From JAIQFL01 sp035295745 (GTDB lineage Bacteria > Acidobacteriota > Terriglobia > Bryobacterales > Bryobacteraceae), in NCBI GenBank assembly GCA_035295745.1, contig DATGIL010000106.1, forward strand, positions 7,869-71,868: DNA of 64,000 bases, read 5' to 3'. Of this stretch, positions 46,101 to 54,613 are shown in pieces. The translations under genes and the position numbers were made by a program. The notes under the pieces were generated by a model that ran no database searches, had not been told where the DNA came from, and saw only the letters and a list, made by a program, of their open reading frames with translations. Position 1 is the first letter of the stretch; every line of letters begins with the position of its first letter.

Positions 46101-47357
46101 TCAGTAAGGGATCTTTACCGGGCGATCGTCTTGCGGGTCGGCCCAGCGGCAGTTGGGAACAACTGGGGTCCAGCCGGGGCGGCCTGGGTCCTGATCGTAA
46201 GGATAGCCGCCGAGGCGCTTGTACAGCTCGGCGTATTCGCCCAGCTTGCCGCGATTGAGTTTCACACCGAGTCCGGGCGCTTCGGGCACGCGGATAGTGC
46301 CATCTTCGTAAGGCATCAGTCCGCCTTCGATCACATCGTCAGTCAAATGGTGATAATGTGCGTCGGCGGCGAACGTGAGATTCGGGATCACGGCACCGAG
46401 GTGCAGCATGGTGGCGAGTTGAATGCCTAATTCGCCGGATGAGTGAACCGCCACGCCCAATTGAAAAGTCTCGCAGACAGACGCGGCCTTGACGCAGGCA
46501 CGAATCCCACCCCAAAACGTGGTGTCGAGCAGGATCACATCCACCGCGGTGTCGAGCACGTTCGCGGCGAGTTGTTCGAAGTTCACGACGACCGTGTTCG
46601 TGGCCAGCGGCACGCGGACCATTTGGCGCGTCCGGCGCATGCCGTGCAATCCGAAGACCGGATCTTCCAGGTAGTCGTTGCGCAGCCCTTCGATGGCCTG
46701 TCCAAAACGGATGGCCTGCTCGGTGGACCAGACGCCGTTGGGATCGAATCGGACCGAGTCTCCGGGAAAGGCCGCGGCCACGGCGCGATAGACTTCCAGT
46801 TCGTACTCCTGCGGGAAGACACCGGCCTTCACCTTATGCGTGGTGAAGCCGAAACGGCGCTTCAAGGCTCGCGCATTCGCCACCACCTGATCGATGGTGC
46901 GCACTTCGCCCGCACCGGTCCTGGGATTCGGGTAGCGGAAAAAGCAATAAGAGGCGAACGGGACGCGATCGCGCAATCGACCGCCGAGCATGTCGCAGAC
47001 CGGTACGCCCCACGCCTGGCCGAGAATATCGAGGCAGGCGAATTCCAGCGCTGCCAGCACCTGAGTCCGATTATTATAAAGCGAGGCCGTGGGATTGGCG
47101 ATGAGGAAGCGCATCTCTTCGAGACGGGCTGGGTCGTGCCCCACCAGGTACGTCTTCATCGCCCGAAACACCGCTTCGGCGGACTCTCCGCCGCCACCCA
47201 TCTCGCCCAAACCAATCAGGCCGTTATCTGTCTCCACTTCCACGATGGTTCGAACGAATCGTCCCCAGTGGCAGCCATTGGCATGGCGCAGTGGTGCCTC
47301 CAGGGGGACGGTGACCGTCGTTGCCCGGATATCCCGGATCCGCATATTTTGTTTCAT
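46101..47357 (-). CDS. Enolase-superfamily sugar-acid dehydratase (glucarate dehydratase-like)
   Basis: The 418-aa protein has the mandelate racemase/muconate lactonising enzyme capping domain (about 5-130) and TIM barrel. The KxK catalytic pair is K175/K177 in THKVKAGV; metal ligands start at D205 in RFDPNG and E231 in LEDP; the His base is H305 in AVHSSGELGI. DPNG, LEDP and the HSS context resemble GudD-type glucarate dehydratases, which act on aldaric acids that bacteria make from uronates. Exact substrate not provable from sequence. Divergent from the isomerase gene (20-bp gap). Confidence 0.82.
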   Translation of the reverse strand: MKQNMRIRDIRATTVTVPLEAPLRHANGCHWGRFVRTIVEVETDNGLIGLGEMGGGGESAEAVFRAMKTYLVGHDPARLEEMRFLIANPTASLYNNRTQVLAALEFACLDILGQAWGVPVCDMLGGRLRDRVPFASYCFFRYPNPRTGAGEVRTIDQVVANARALKRRFGFTTHKVKAGVFPQEYELEVYRAVAAAFPGDSVRFDPNGVWSTEQAIRFGQAIEGLRNDYLEDPVFGLHGMRRTRQMVRVPLATNTVVVNFEQLAANVLDTAVDVILLDTTFWGGIRACVKAASVCETFQLGVAVHSSGELGIQLATMLHLGAVIPNLTFAADAHYHHLTDDVIEGGLMPYEDGTIRVPEAPGLGVKLNRGKLGEYAELYKRLGGYPYDQDPGRPGWTPVVPNCRWADPQDDRPVKIPY

Positions 47358-47377
47358 GGTACAACAATATCTGAGCT

Positions 47378-48619
47378 ATGAAGCCTATTCCTGAGAACCA
47401 GCAACAGGCGCTAATCTCGCGTCTGATGAGCGCCTGCGGCGGCTCATACAGCCCGGAAACACGCCGGAAGTATTATATTTCGGGACCTCAGTGGGCGGCC
47501 GCCTACCAGGGTCAAGCGCTCTTCCATGCGCCCACGCGTCCGGCGATCGACTTTGAAGGGGTGATCCGCAAGTACGGCGAGATCGGCATCCCTTACTGGA
47601 GCACGCACGACACGGATGTCATTCCGACGGAGGCACTGGGGAAGCCCGAACAGGACGAGATTGTGGCGCGGATCGGGAAAGCGCTTGCCGAGAACGGACT
47701 GAAGTGCTCGATGGTGACCACCGAGACGTTCTACCACGCGGTGTGGGCTGCCAGCCCCGCTGCGGAGGCTCCCGGGGTTCGCCAGTATGCCAATTTCCGG
47801 GTGCAGAACACGGTGGAAATCGGGCACGAGCTGGGCGCCGGTTTCGCGGTGTACTGGCCGGGGTCGCTGGGGTATTACGTGCAAGGCGCGGTGGAAGAGA
47901 CGGAGACCTTGCGCTGGTACGCGGACGCGATCAATGCCGCTTGCGAGCGCGATATCGAAGTCGCGGCAAAAAAGAAACGGCCCACGCTGAAACATTGTCT
48001 GGAGGCGAAGCCGTTCGAGCCGCAGGCGGAGATCCTGCTGCCGACGAGCGACGCGATGCTGGCGTTCATCGCGTCGGGTCTGCTGACGCATCCGGAGATG
48101 GTCGGTCTGAATCCCGAATATCTCCACGAACTGATGTGGGGAGCCGCGCCGCGAGCGGTGCTGGCGCGCGCGTTGCTGGCGGGCAAGCTGTTCCACTTCG
48201 ATATCAACGATGGATATCGCCTGAAGCACGACGTCGATATCGGCGTGGGGCTGGTGAATCCGCTCGACTGGCTGAACGTGCTGGTGCTTCTGCGCAGTCA
48301 CGGCTACAACGGGCCGTTCAATCTGGATTACAAGCCGCCGCGGACGACCAGTCAGTTCGGCGTATTTGAAGTGAGCTTCCCCACCGCGGTGGATCGCTTC
48401 ATCACGCTGTGGGAGATGGCGGGCGAGGTATTGTCGGACCCCATCATCAAGGAAGCCACGGATGCGCTCAGAGCAGGCGGACCCACCGTGGATACGCGCG
48501 ATGCCGAGGCTTTGACGGCCGCCAATCGCGAACTATTGACATTGCATGAGCTGATCGCACATCGTTTGGTGCAGATCCTGCTTGGCTTGCATCGCGGACG
48601 TGTGTTCTCGATTGGATAG
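47378..48619 (+). CDS. Xylose isomerase-like TIM-barrel protein
   Basis: 413 aa. Motifs correspond to class xylose isomerases: STHDTDVIP near residue 75, AVYWPGSLGYYVQ in place of VFWPGREG, the metal-binding EAKPFEP (209-215), FHFDINDGY, and FNLDYKPPRTTSQFGVF in place of HFDYKPSRT. Most metal ligands therefore appear kept. Probably interconverts an aldose and ketose (xylose, rhamnose-type or uronate-derived). It lies between the sugar-acid dehydratase and the corrinoid operon. Confidence 0.78.
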   Translation: MKPIPENQQQALISRLMSACGGSYSPETRRKYYISGPQWAAAYQGQALFHAPTRPAIDFEGVIRKYGEIGIPYWSTHDTDVIPTEALGKPEQDEIVARIGKALAENGLKCSMVTTETFYHAVWAASPAAEAPGVRQYANFRVQNTVEIGHELGAGFAVYWPGSLGYYVQGAVEETETLRWYADAINAACERDIEVAAKKKRPTLKHCLEAKPFEPQAEILLPTSDAMLAFIASGLLTHPEMVGLNPEYLHELMWGAAPRAVLARALLAGKLFHFDINDGYRLKHDVDIGVGLVNPLDWLNVLVLLRSHGYNGPFNLDYKPPRTTSQFGVFEVSFPTAVDRFITLWEMAGEVLSDPIIKEATDALRAGGPTVDTRDAEALTAANRELLTLHELIAHRLVQILLGLHRGRVFSIG

Positions 48620-48654
48620 GGCACTAGCTCGTGACGTGATGGACGCGCGAAAAG

Positions 48655-48699
48655 CGTCGAGATGAGTCTCGACGCGGCAAACAGGAGTGTTTGCGCCAC
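48655..48699 (-). repeat. Double-hairpin repeat, copy E
   Basis: In plus-strand order: CGTCGAGA-TGAG-TCTCGACG, then GGCAAACA-GGAG-TGTTTG(CG)CC and AC. It is the only copy whose GTGGCGCAAA end points toward a gene start, 18 bp before the UroD-family ATG, so it may affect expression of that operon. A GTG inside the repeat (48687) is in frame with the gene but unlikely to be its start. Confidence 0.85.
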
Positions 48700-48716
48700 G
48701 TGGAAGGGATTTGGTA

Positions 48717-49766
48717 ATGCTGCGGGAACAGTGGGAGATTTTCAAGCAAGCGGCACGCCGCGAAAAGATGGATCGGATCCCCATGGCGCTGATCGTCGAT
48801 AGCCCATGGATCCCAGGGTATCTGGGCATCAAGCACATGGACTACTACCTTGATCCGGAGCTCTGGTTCCAGTCCAATCTCAAGATCATGCGGGAGTTTC
48901 CCGACATCATCTTTATCCCGTCTTGGTGGATGGAATACGGCATGGCGGCGGAGCCCTCGGTGCTCGGCGCCAAGATCAAGTTCTGGCAGGACAACACTCC
49001 CAGCGAATATCACACGCTCTATCGCCTCGAAGACATCGACAACTTTCCGGAGTACGAGGTGGAGGCGGACGCCTTTGCAGCGCTGACGCTTCACCGAATC
49101 GGAATGATCAAGCAGCGGATCTTCGATCACGGATATATTCTGCCGATGGTGACGGCGCGTGGACCGCTCTGTACCGCCGGTTTCGTGCGCGGCACGACGC
49201 ATTTCATGATTGACCTGGTGGAAGATCCGAAGGGCGCCCACCGGCTCATCGACCTGTGCACCCGCGTGGTGATCGACTGGCTCAAAGCGCAGCAGAAGAT
49301 GATGGGCGACACCGTGGAGAGCATCTTCATCCTCGACGATATCGTGGGTTTCATCAACGAGGAGCACTACATGGAGTATGCGCATCCTTACCTGAAGCGC
49401 ATCTGCGATGCCTTCCCGAAGGATTGGGTGAAGGTCTATCACAATGACGCCGAAGTGGACGCCTGCCTCGATCATCTGCCCGACGCGGGCTTCCACGTGC
49501 TGAACTGGGGCAAGCAGAAGCACATCACCGAAGTGAAGCGCCGCGTGGGCGATCGCATGTGCCTGATGGGAAACGTGAACCCGTTGGAGATTGCGGTGCG
49601 CGGTACGCCCGACGAGGTCCGCGACGAGACGCTCGAAGTGCTGGAAGGCGCCCGCGGTGAAGGCATCATCCTGTCGGTGGGCGGCGGCGTCAGTCCGGGC
49701 ATGCCTCGCGAGAATGTGGTCGCGATGCTGGAGGCGTTGAAGGAGTTCAATGACAGCCGCGCGTAG
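48717..49766 (+). CDS. Uroporphyrinogen decarboxylase-family (MtaA/CmuA-like) corrinoid methyltransferase component
   Basis: ATG 48717 (MLREQWEIFKQAARREKMDR) has GGAAGGG upstream and gives 349 aa. The URO-D fold is visible throughout: RIPMALIVDSPW, PLCTAGFVRGTTHFMIDLVE, SIFILDDIVGF, and the C-terminal LMGNVNPLEIAVRGTPDEV with GGGVSPGMPRENVVAM. The HxC zinc motif of MtaA/CmuA reads YHNDAE here, and the later Cys is missing, so the usual zinc-thiolate methyl transfer site is altered. The corrinoid protein gene follows 17 bp downstream, so the pair probably transfers a methyl group between a substrate and cobalamin. Confidence 0.82.
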   Translation: MLREQWEIFKQAARREKMDRIPMALIVDSPWIPGYLGIKHMDYYLDPELWFQSNLKIMREFPDIIFIPSWWMEYGMAAEPSVLGAKIKFWQDNTPSEYHTLYRLEDIDNFPEYEVEADAFAALTLHRIGMIKQRIFDHGYILPMVTARGPLCTAGFVRGTTHFMIDLVEDPKGAHRLIDLCTRVVIDWLKAQQKMMGDTVESIFILDDIVGFINEEHYMEYAHPYLKRICDAFPKDWVKVYHNDAEVDACLDHLPDAGFHVLNWGKQKHITEVKRRVGDRMCLMGNVNPLEIAVRGTPDEVRDETLEVLEGARGEGIILSVGGGVSPGMPRENVVAMLEALKEFNDSRA

Positions 49767-49783
49767 AGTCTCGGGAGTTCGTC

Positions 49784-50485
49784 ATGGTTGATTACGCTCT
49801 GATGAATCAGCATCTGTACGAGGGCAAGGCCAAAGAAGTCGAGCAGATGACAATTGACGCGCTCGCCGAAGGCCGTCCGGTGCAGGAGGTTCTGAACGAG
49901 GGCCTGATTGCCGGGATGAGCGTGGTGGGCGAGGACTTCAAGCACAATGTGCTCTACGTGCCTGAAGTCTTGATCGCGGCGCGGGCGATGAAGGCCGGGA
50001 TGGCGGTACTCAAGCCGCTGCTCAGTGCGAAGGATTCCGTTACCAAGCCCGTAGGAGTACTGCTGATGGGCACGGTGCGGGGCGACCTGCACGACATCGG
50101 CAAGAACCTGGTGTGCATGATGGCCGAAGGTGCAGGTTTCGAGGTACACGACATCGGCGTCGATCAGAGCGTCGAGAAGTTCATGGCGGCGGCGGAGAAA
50201 TGTCACCCGACCATCATTGGAATGAGCGCTCTCCTCACCACGACCATGACCTACATGAAGACCGTGATCGACGGATTCGAAGCGGCCGGTCTGAGCCATA
50301 TCAAGATGGCGGTCGGCGGTGCGCCCATCAGCCAGATGTTCGCGGACGAGATCGGCGCGGACGGCTATGGTGCGAACGCGTCGGCGGCCGTAGATTTGTT
50401 TCTGCGTCTCGCGCGGGAGATCATGCAAGATGAGCAGCTACCGGATCCTCTATTGGCAGGAAGTTCCCACTCAAATCAAAGCTGA
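49784..50485 (+). CDS. Corrinoid (B12-binding) methyl-carrier protein, MtaC/MttC-like
   Basis: The 233-aa protein has the methionine-synthase-type cap domain (about 1-85, KEVEQMTIDALAEGRPVQEV and YVPEVLIAARAMKAGM) and a Rossmann cobalamin domain. The base-off motif D101-L-H103-D-I-G106 gives the lower cobalt ligand His103; GMSALLTTTM and KMAVGGAPISQMFADEIGAD hold the nucleotide tail. It carries the methyl group on cobalt between partner methyltransferases. It overlaps the next gene by 56 bp. Confidence 0.92.
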   Translation: MVDYALMNQHLYEGKAKEVEQMTIDALAEGRPVQEVLNEGLIAGMSVVGEDFKHNVLYVPEVLIAARAMKAGMAVLKPLLSAKDSVTKPVGVLLMGTVRGDLHDIGKNLVCMMAEGAGFEVHDIGVDQSVEKFMAAAEKCHPTIIGMSALLTTTMTYMKTVIDGFEAAGLSHIKMAVGGAPISQMFADEIGADGYGANASAAVDLFLRLAREIMQDEQLPDPLLAGSSHSNQS

Positions 50486-50690
50486 CGACGGTGTGGACGA
50501 AGTAACCCTGCCGCTTTCCCCAAAGTTCCTGGAGCGCGTCGATCAACTGGCCGGCCAGCGTGGATTGCAGAAGGGCGATGATTATCTGGCGCAGTGGAAA
50601 TGGAGCGAGGAAGAGGAGCGGGAAGGCTCTGCGCAGGAGGTCGCCGAGGCGGTGCGGGCGGAAATTGAGACGCAGTGGCACATAGGGTAG
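50430..50690 (+). CDS. Small 'virulence factor' family protein (PF13769-like)
   Basis: 86 aa starting MSSYRILYWQEVPTQIKADD, then LPLSPKFLERVDQLAGQRGL and DDYLAQWKWSEEEEREG. 'YrilYWqevPtqi' plus a C-terminal acidic helix is what I know as the PF13769 'virulence factor' family, found near corrinoid methyltransferase genes in several phyla despite its name. Function unproven. It overlaps the corrinoid gene in another frame, so it is translationally linked. I see no reductive-activation protein or partner methyltransferase in the window. Confidence 0.7.
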   Translation: MSSYRILYWQEVPTQIKADDGVDEVTLPLSPKFLERVDQLAGQRGLQKGDDYLAQWKWSEEEEREGSAQEVAEAVRAEIETQWHIG

Positions 50691-50870
50691 CGGTGGTGTC
50701 AGAGGAACGCGAGATTTCGCTTCGCTAAACGCGCCCAAAGTGGCCATGGTTTGCGAACACCAAAAGAGTTGAACTGAAACGCCGACCTTCGGTGCAGATT
50801 ATCCATCGCCATGAGTCCGCCCTCTGATGAGTGGTCGCTTGCGGAGAAGCTGTGAAAAATCCGACTGGGA

Positions 50871-51310
50871 CATCGCTTGCTTACGCGCGCGGCTCGCAAC
50901 GAGCTACGACCGTGAGGGGGTGTTTTTCGGGCGATCCGGCATCCCTTGCTTACGCGCGCGGCTCGCAACGAGCTACGACCGTGAGGGAGTGTTTTTCGGG
51001 CGATCCGGCATCCCTTGCTTACGCGCGCGGCTCGCAACGACCCACGACCGTAAGGGAGTGTTTTCGGGCGATCCGGCATCCCTTGCTTACGCGCGCGGCT
51101 CGCAACGAGCCACGACCGTGAGGGAGTGTTTTTCGGGCGATCCGGCATCGCTTGCTTACGCGCGACTCGCAACGAGCCACGACCGTAAGGGAGTGTTTTT
51201 CGGGCGATCGGGCATCGCTTGCTGACGCGCGCGGCTCGCAACGAGCCACGACCGTAAGGGAGTGTTTTTCGGGCGATCGGGCGTCGCTTGCTTACGCGCG
51301 CGGCTCGCAT
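50871..51310 (+). repeat. Tandem array, about 6.5 copies of a 69-bp unit
   Basis: Unit starts at 50871, 50940, 51009, 51077, 51146, 51213 and 51282 (spacings 67-69). Consensus in pieces: CATCSCTTGCTTACGCGCGC, GGCTCGCAACGAGCYACGAC, CGTRAGGGAGTGTTTTTCGG, GCGATCSGG (S is C or G, Y is C or T, R is A or G). Each unit contains a small hairpin GGCTCG-CAA-CGAGCC. There are no unique spacers. The whole gap 50691-51333 holds no supported gene; translated repeats give arginine-rich nonsense. The last copy runs to within 24 bp of the moeA start. Confidence 0.92.
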
Positions 51311-51333
51311 TGGCGCACGGCTAGAATAGAGTT

Positions 51334-52527
51334 GTGGTCCCTCTGACGTTCACTGCAGCACGCGAGACCGTCCTCTCCGCGGTACGTGGTGCGCGCCGAA
51401 TTCCCGAAATCGAAGAGGTGCCGCTGGCCGAAGCCGCCGGACGCGTTCTCGCATTCGATCTTGCCGCCGACCGCGACACTCCCGCACTCTCCCGATCGGT
51501 CCGCGATGGATACGCCGTGCGTGCGGCCGATCTGCCCGGAGAATTGCAGATCGTCGGCGAAGTTCGTGCCGGTGAACGATACGCCGGTTCCGTGGGACAG
51601 GGAGAAGCTGTCGAAATTATGACCGGCGCCCCAATCCCGGAAGGCGCTGACGCGGTCGTGATGATCGAGCATACCAGCCGCAGCGACCACCGTGTGGCGA
51701 TCGACCGGGGGGCAGAGCCAGGGCAGTTCATCAATCCCCGAGGATGCGAAACCGCAGTGCACGAAGTCGTCCTGCAGACGGGCAGCCGAGTCGACTACAG
51801 CGGTGTCGCGCTCCTCGCCTCCTTCGGACACAGCCGGGTGGCGGTCTATCGCAGGCCGTCCGTTGCCATCATCCCGACCGGAGACGAGATCGTGGAAGTA
51901 GACGAGAACCCGGAGTCATTCCAGATCCGCAATTCGAATGCCTGGGCGCTGGCGGCACAGGTGAGACGGGCAGGCGGCATTCCCGAAATCCTTCCCGTGG
52001 CGCGCGACACGGTGGCACATACTCGCGAGGTGATCGCCAGAGGTCTCGCTGCCGACCTCGTGCTGCTATCAGGAGGCGTGTCCGCGGGGAAATACGATGT
52101 CGTCGAGACCGTACTCGCGGGATTCGATGCCCGGTTCCTGTTCGACCGGGTGCTCATTCAGCCCGGCCAGCCGCTGGTTTTTGGCGAAGCCCGCGAAAGA
52201 TTCTTCTTTGGCCTTCCAGGCAATCCCGCGTCCACAATGGTGACCTTCGAGATCTTCGCCCGGGCCGCACTGGAACTGGTCGCCGGACAACGGGAGACCG
52301 TCTTGCACATGCCGTCTGCGCGGCTCACGCGCGACTTTCGCCATCGCACGGGCCTCACGCGCTTCCTGCCCGCGCGCCTGAGTGCCGATGGCGCCCAGGT
52401 GACTCCGGTGGATTGGCACGGTTCTGGCGACATTCCGGCAATTGCCCGGGCCAATGCCTATCTCGTCGCCGACAGCGACCGGGCCGAGTATCCATGTGGC
52501 GAATGGATTCGGGTGCTACCGAAATGA
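51334..52527 (+). CDS. moeA: Molybdopterin molybdenumtransferase
   Basis: The 397-aa protein inserts molybdate into molybdopterin-AMP. It has the MoeA N-terminal domains with PALSRSVRDGYAVRAADL, GEAVEIMTGAPIPEGADAVV, the MogA-like central domain (VAIIPTGDEIVE; LLSGGVSAGKYDVVETVL; FGLPGNPASTMVTFE) and the C-terminal beta-barrel. Start GTG 51334. A TAGAAT (51322-51327) only 6 bp upstream, if a -10 element, would give an almost leaderless mRNA. It overlaps moaC by 4 bp (ATGA). Confidence 0.95.
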   Translation: MVPLTFTAARETVLSAVRGARRIPEIEEVPLAEAAGRVLAFDLAADRDTPALSRSVRDGYAVRAADLPGELQIVGEVRAGERYAGSVGQGEAVEIMTGAPIPEGADAVVMIEHTSRSDHRVAIDRGAEPGQFINPRGCETAVHEVVLQTGSRVDYSGVALLASFGHSRVAVYRRPSVAIIPTGDEIVEVDENPESFQIRNSNAWALAAQVRRAGGIPEILPVARDTVAHTREVIARGLAADLVLLSGGVSAGKYDVVETVLAGFDARFLFDRVLIQPGQPLVFGEARERFFFGLPGNPASTMVTFEIFARAALELVAGQRETVLHMPSARLTRDFRHRTGLTRFLPARLSADGAQVTPVDWHGSGDIPAIARANAYLVADSDRAEYPCGEWIRVLPK

Positions 52528-53000
52528 GCAAACTTTCGCATTACGATTCCGCGGGGACTCCGCGCATGGTGGACGTCTCCGCCAAGAACGAAACGCGCCG
52601 CAGCGCGCGCGCCCACGCATTCGTGCGCATCGCGCCAGCCGCGCTCGCAAAGATTCCAGACAATCCCAAGGGCAATCCGATGGAGATCGCACGAATTGCC
52701 GGAATCTCGGCATCCAAGCGGACCTCGGATTTAATTCCACTGTGCCACCCGCTCATGTTGACGCATGCCGATGTCGACGTGACGCTTGAACCGGAGGGGA
52801 TCCGCATTGTTGCGAGCGCGGCCACCACAGCTCAGACGGGTGTCGAAATGGAGGCGCTGACGGCCGCTTCGGTGGCCGCGCTGACGGTTTATGACATGTT
52901 GAAGGCGCTTGATAAATCCATCGAAATCCAGGACCTGTATCTGCTCGAGAAGACCGGAGGTAAAAGCGGCGACTATCACCGCCCGACCCATCATGACTAA
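52524..53000 (+). CDS. moaC: Cyclic pyranopterin monophosphate synthase
   Basis: 158 aa, start ATG overlapping the moeA stop. It has MVDVSAKNETRRSARAHAFV, the conserved LIPLCHPLMLTHADVDV, TGVEMEALTAASVAALTVYD and the C-terminal LLEKTGGKSGDY. It forms cyclic pyranopterin monophosphate after MoaA, the first step of molybdenum-cofactor synthesis. moaA itself is not in the window. It overlaps mogA by 8 bp. Confidence 0.95.
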   Translation: MSKLSHYDSAGTPRMVDVSAKNETRRSARAHAFVRIAPAALAKIPDNPKGNPMEIARIAGISASKRTSDLIPLCHPLMLTHADVDVTLEPEGIRIVASAATTAQTGVEMEALTAASVAALTVYDMLKALDKSIEIQDLYLLEKTGGKSGDYHRPTHHD

Positions 53001-53490
53001 GGCGGCCATCTTGACGATTAGCGATTCGGTGAGCGCCGGAAGCCGCGCCGATCGTTCGGGCCCAGCTCTGCGGGAACGGTTGGAACGCCTGGGCTGGCAT
53101 ATCACGGTGATGGAAGCGATTCCCGATGAAACGGCACAGATTCGCGAGCGTCTCGCCGCACTCGCCGATGGCGGTCAGATTTCGGCCATCTTCACCACCG
53201 GCGGAACCGGGGTCGCTCTGCGCGATGTCACACCGGAGGCCACTCGTGCCGTGCTGGACCGTGAGATTCCGGGATTGGGCGAATTGATGCGGGCGCGCGG
53301 CCGCGAGTCCACGCCACTGGCGGTACTATCCCGTTCGCTCGCCGGCACACGCGGCAGGGTTCTGATCGTCAACCTTCCAGGATCGCCGCGGGGCGCTGTC
53401 GAGTCGTTGGATGCTATTGTGGAGTTGGTGCCTCACGTGCTCGAATTGCTCGCTGGGCAGACAGAGCACACGGCTGTCCGGCAGGAGTAG
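52993..53490 (+). CDS. mog: Molybdopterin adenylyltransferase (MogA/MoaB)
   Basis: ATG 52993 (MTKAAILTISDSVSAGSRAD) overlaps the moaC stop. The 165-aa protein has the MoCF fold: TTGGTGVALRDVTPEAT is the substrate-binding signature, and NLPGSPRGAVE the conserved C-terminal loop. It adenylates molybdopterin before MoeA inserts molybdenum. Third gene of the moeA-moaC-mogA operon. Confidence 0.93.
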   Translation: MTKAAILTISDSVSAGSRADRSGPALRERLERLGWHITVMEAIPDETAQIRERLAALADGGQISAIFTTGGTGVALRDVTPEATRAVLDREIPGLGELMRARGRESTPLAVLSRSLAGTRGRVLIVNLPGSPRGAVESLDAIVELVPHVLELLAGQTEHTAVRQE

Positions 53491-53491
53491 C

Positions 53492-54613
53492 ATGACACGA
53501 CTCGTCCTTATTTCGCTTCTCTCCGGGTTGCTGGTCGCACAGCAGCCTTCCCAATCGCCGCAAACCGGTCAGCAATCCTCCCCACAGGCGCAACCGCCCC
53601 AACAGCCTCCTCCGGATGTAACGCGCTTCGGCACGACCGTCGAATACGTCGTCGCACCGACACTCGTGTTCGATCGCGACGACCAGTACGTGTCGGGGAT
53701 TCGCAAAGATCAGTTCCGCCTATTCGATAACGGCAAGGAGCAGAACATCAACGTGGATGAGACGTTCGTCCCCATCTCGCTGGTGGTTTGCATCCAGGCA
53801 AATTCGCATGTGGAGGGTCTGCTGCCCCAGGTGAAGAAGATCGGGAATCTGCTGAGCCCACTGATTCTGGGCGATCAGGGCGAAGCCGCGATTATCGCCT
53901 ACGACGCACGAATTCGCGTTCTCCAGCCCTTCACGCACGATCCCGACCTGATTACGAAACAGGTGAAGGGCATCTATCCGGGCAGCCAGTCGAACCGGCT
54001 GATCGATGCGGTGGTGGAGGGCACGCGAATGCTGCAAAGCCGTCCCAAAGACCGTCGCCGCATCATGTTGGTAATCGGCGAGACTCGCGACGTCGGCAGT
54101 GAAAGCCGCGCGCGGGAGGCGCTGATCGGGCTGCAGGTGAACAACATCATCTTCTACTCTGTAGATATGTCGCGGTTTCTCACGACGCTGACCGCGCCGC
54201 CGCCAGTGGGCCGCCCGGATAATAATCCGCCGGCGCTCCACTCCATGCCGGGATTGGTCCCTGCCACCCCGACTACGGTGGCGCAAGCTACGGGAGCCAA
54301 CGCCGGCCGCGCCGAGTTCATTCCTCTTATGGTGGAGATCTTCAAAGACGTGAAGGCGATCTTCGTAGACAATCCGGTGGAGCTATTCACCAAAGGTACG
54401 GGCGGGAGCGAATTCGGATTTCACAGCCAGCGTACGCTGGAAGAGGCCATGCTCCACGTCAGCGAGGAACTGCACAGCGAGTACACGATCAGCTATTCGC
54501 CCAACAACACCTTGGAGGGCGGTTTCCATCACATTACCGTAGATGTTACCGGGCACCCAGAAGTGAAGCGAACGCAGACCCGCCCCGGATACTGGCTGGC
54601 GGCGAAAAAATAG
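53492..54613 (+). CDS. VWFA-related Acidobacterial domain protein with degenerate MIDAS
   Basis: ATG 53492, 1 bp after the mogA stop with GCAGGAG upstream, so it belongs to the moe/moa operon. 373 aa: signal peptide (LVLISLLSGLLVAQQ), a Gln/Pro/Ser linker to about 42, then the TIGR03436-type domain (LVFDRDDQYVSGIRKDQFRL) ending in YTISYSPNN and RPGYWLA. The DxSxS metal site reads VVCIQANSH, so metal binding by the usual MIDAS is unlikely. Secreted; function unknown. Its linkage to molybdenum-cofactor genes may be chance. Confidence 0.87.
   Translation: MTRLVLISLLSGLLVAQQPSQSPQTGQQSSPQAQPPQQPPPDVTRFGTTVEYVVAPTLVFDRDDQYVSGIRKDQFRLFDNGKEQNINVDETFVPISLVVCIQANSHVEGLLPQVKKIGNLLSPLILGDQGEAAIIAYDARIRVLQPFTHDPDLITKQVKGIYPGSQSNRLIDAVVEGTRMLQSRPKDRRRIMLVIGETRDVGSESRAREALIGLQVNNIIFYSVDMSRFLTTLTAPPPVGRPDNNPPALHSMPGLVPATPTTVAQATGANAGRAEFIPLMVEIFKDVKAIFVDNPVELFTKGTGGSEFGFHSQRTLEEAMLHVSEELHSEYTISYSPNNTLEGGFHHITVDVTGHPEVKRTQTRPGYWLAAKK

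Noticed and set aside
49472..50428. 318-aa minus-strand ORF
   Set aside because: Antisense to the UroD and corrinoid genes, both of which carry clear family motifs.
50871..51310. CRISPR array
   Set aside because: The whole 69-bp unit repeats with no unique spacers, and no cas gene is present.
50699..51310. Arginine-rich repeat proteins on both strands
   Set aside because: They are translations of the 69-bp intergenic repeat, lack ribosome sites, and frames break where units lose two bases.
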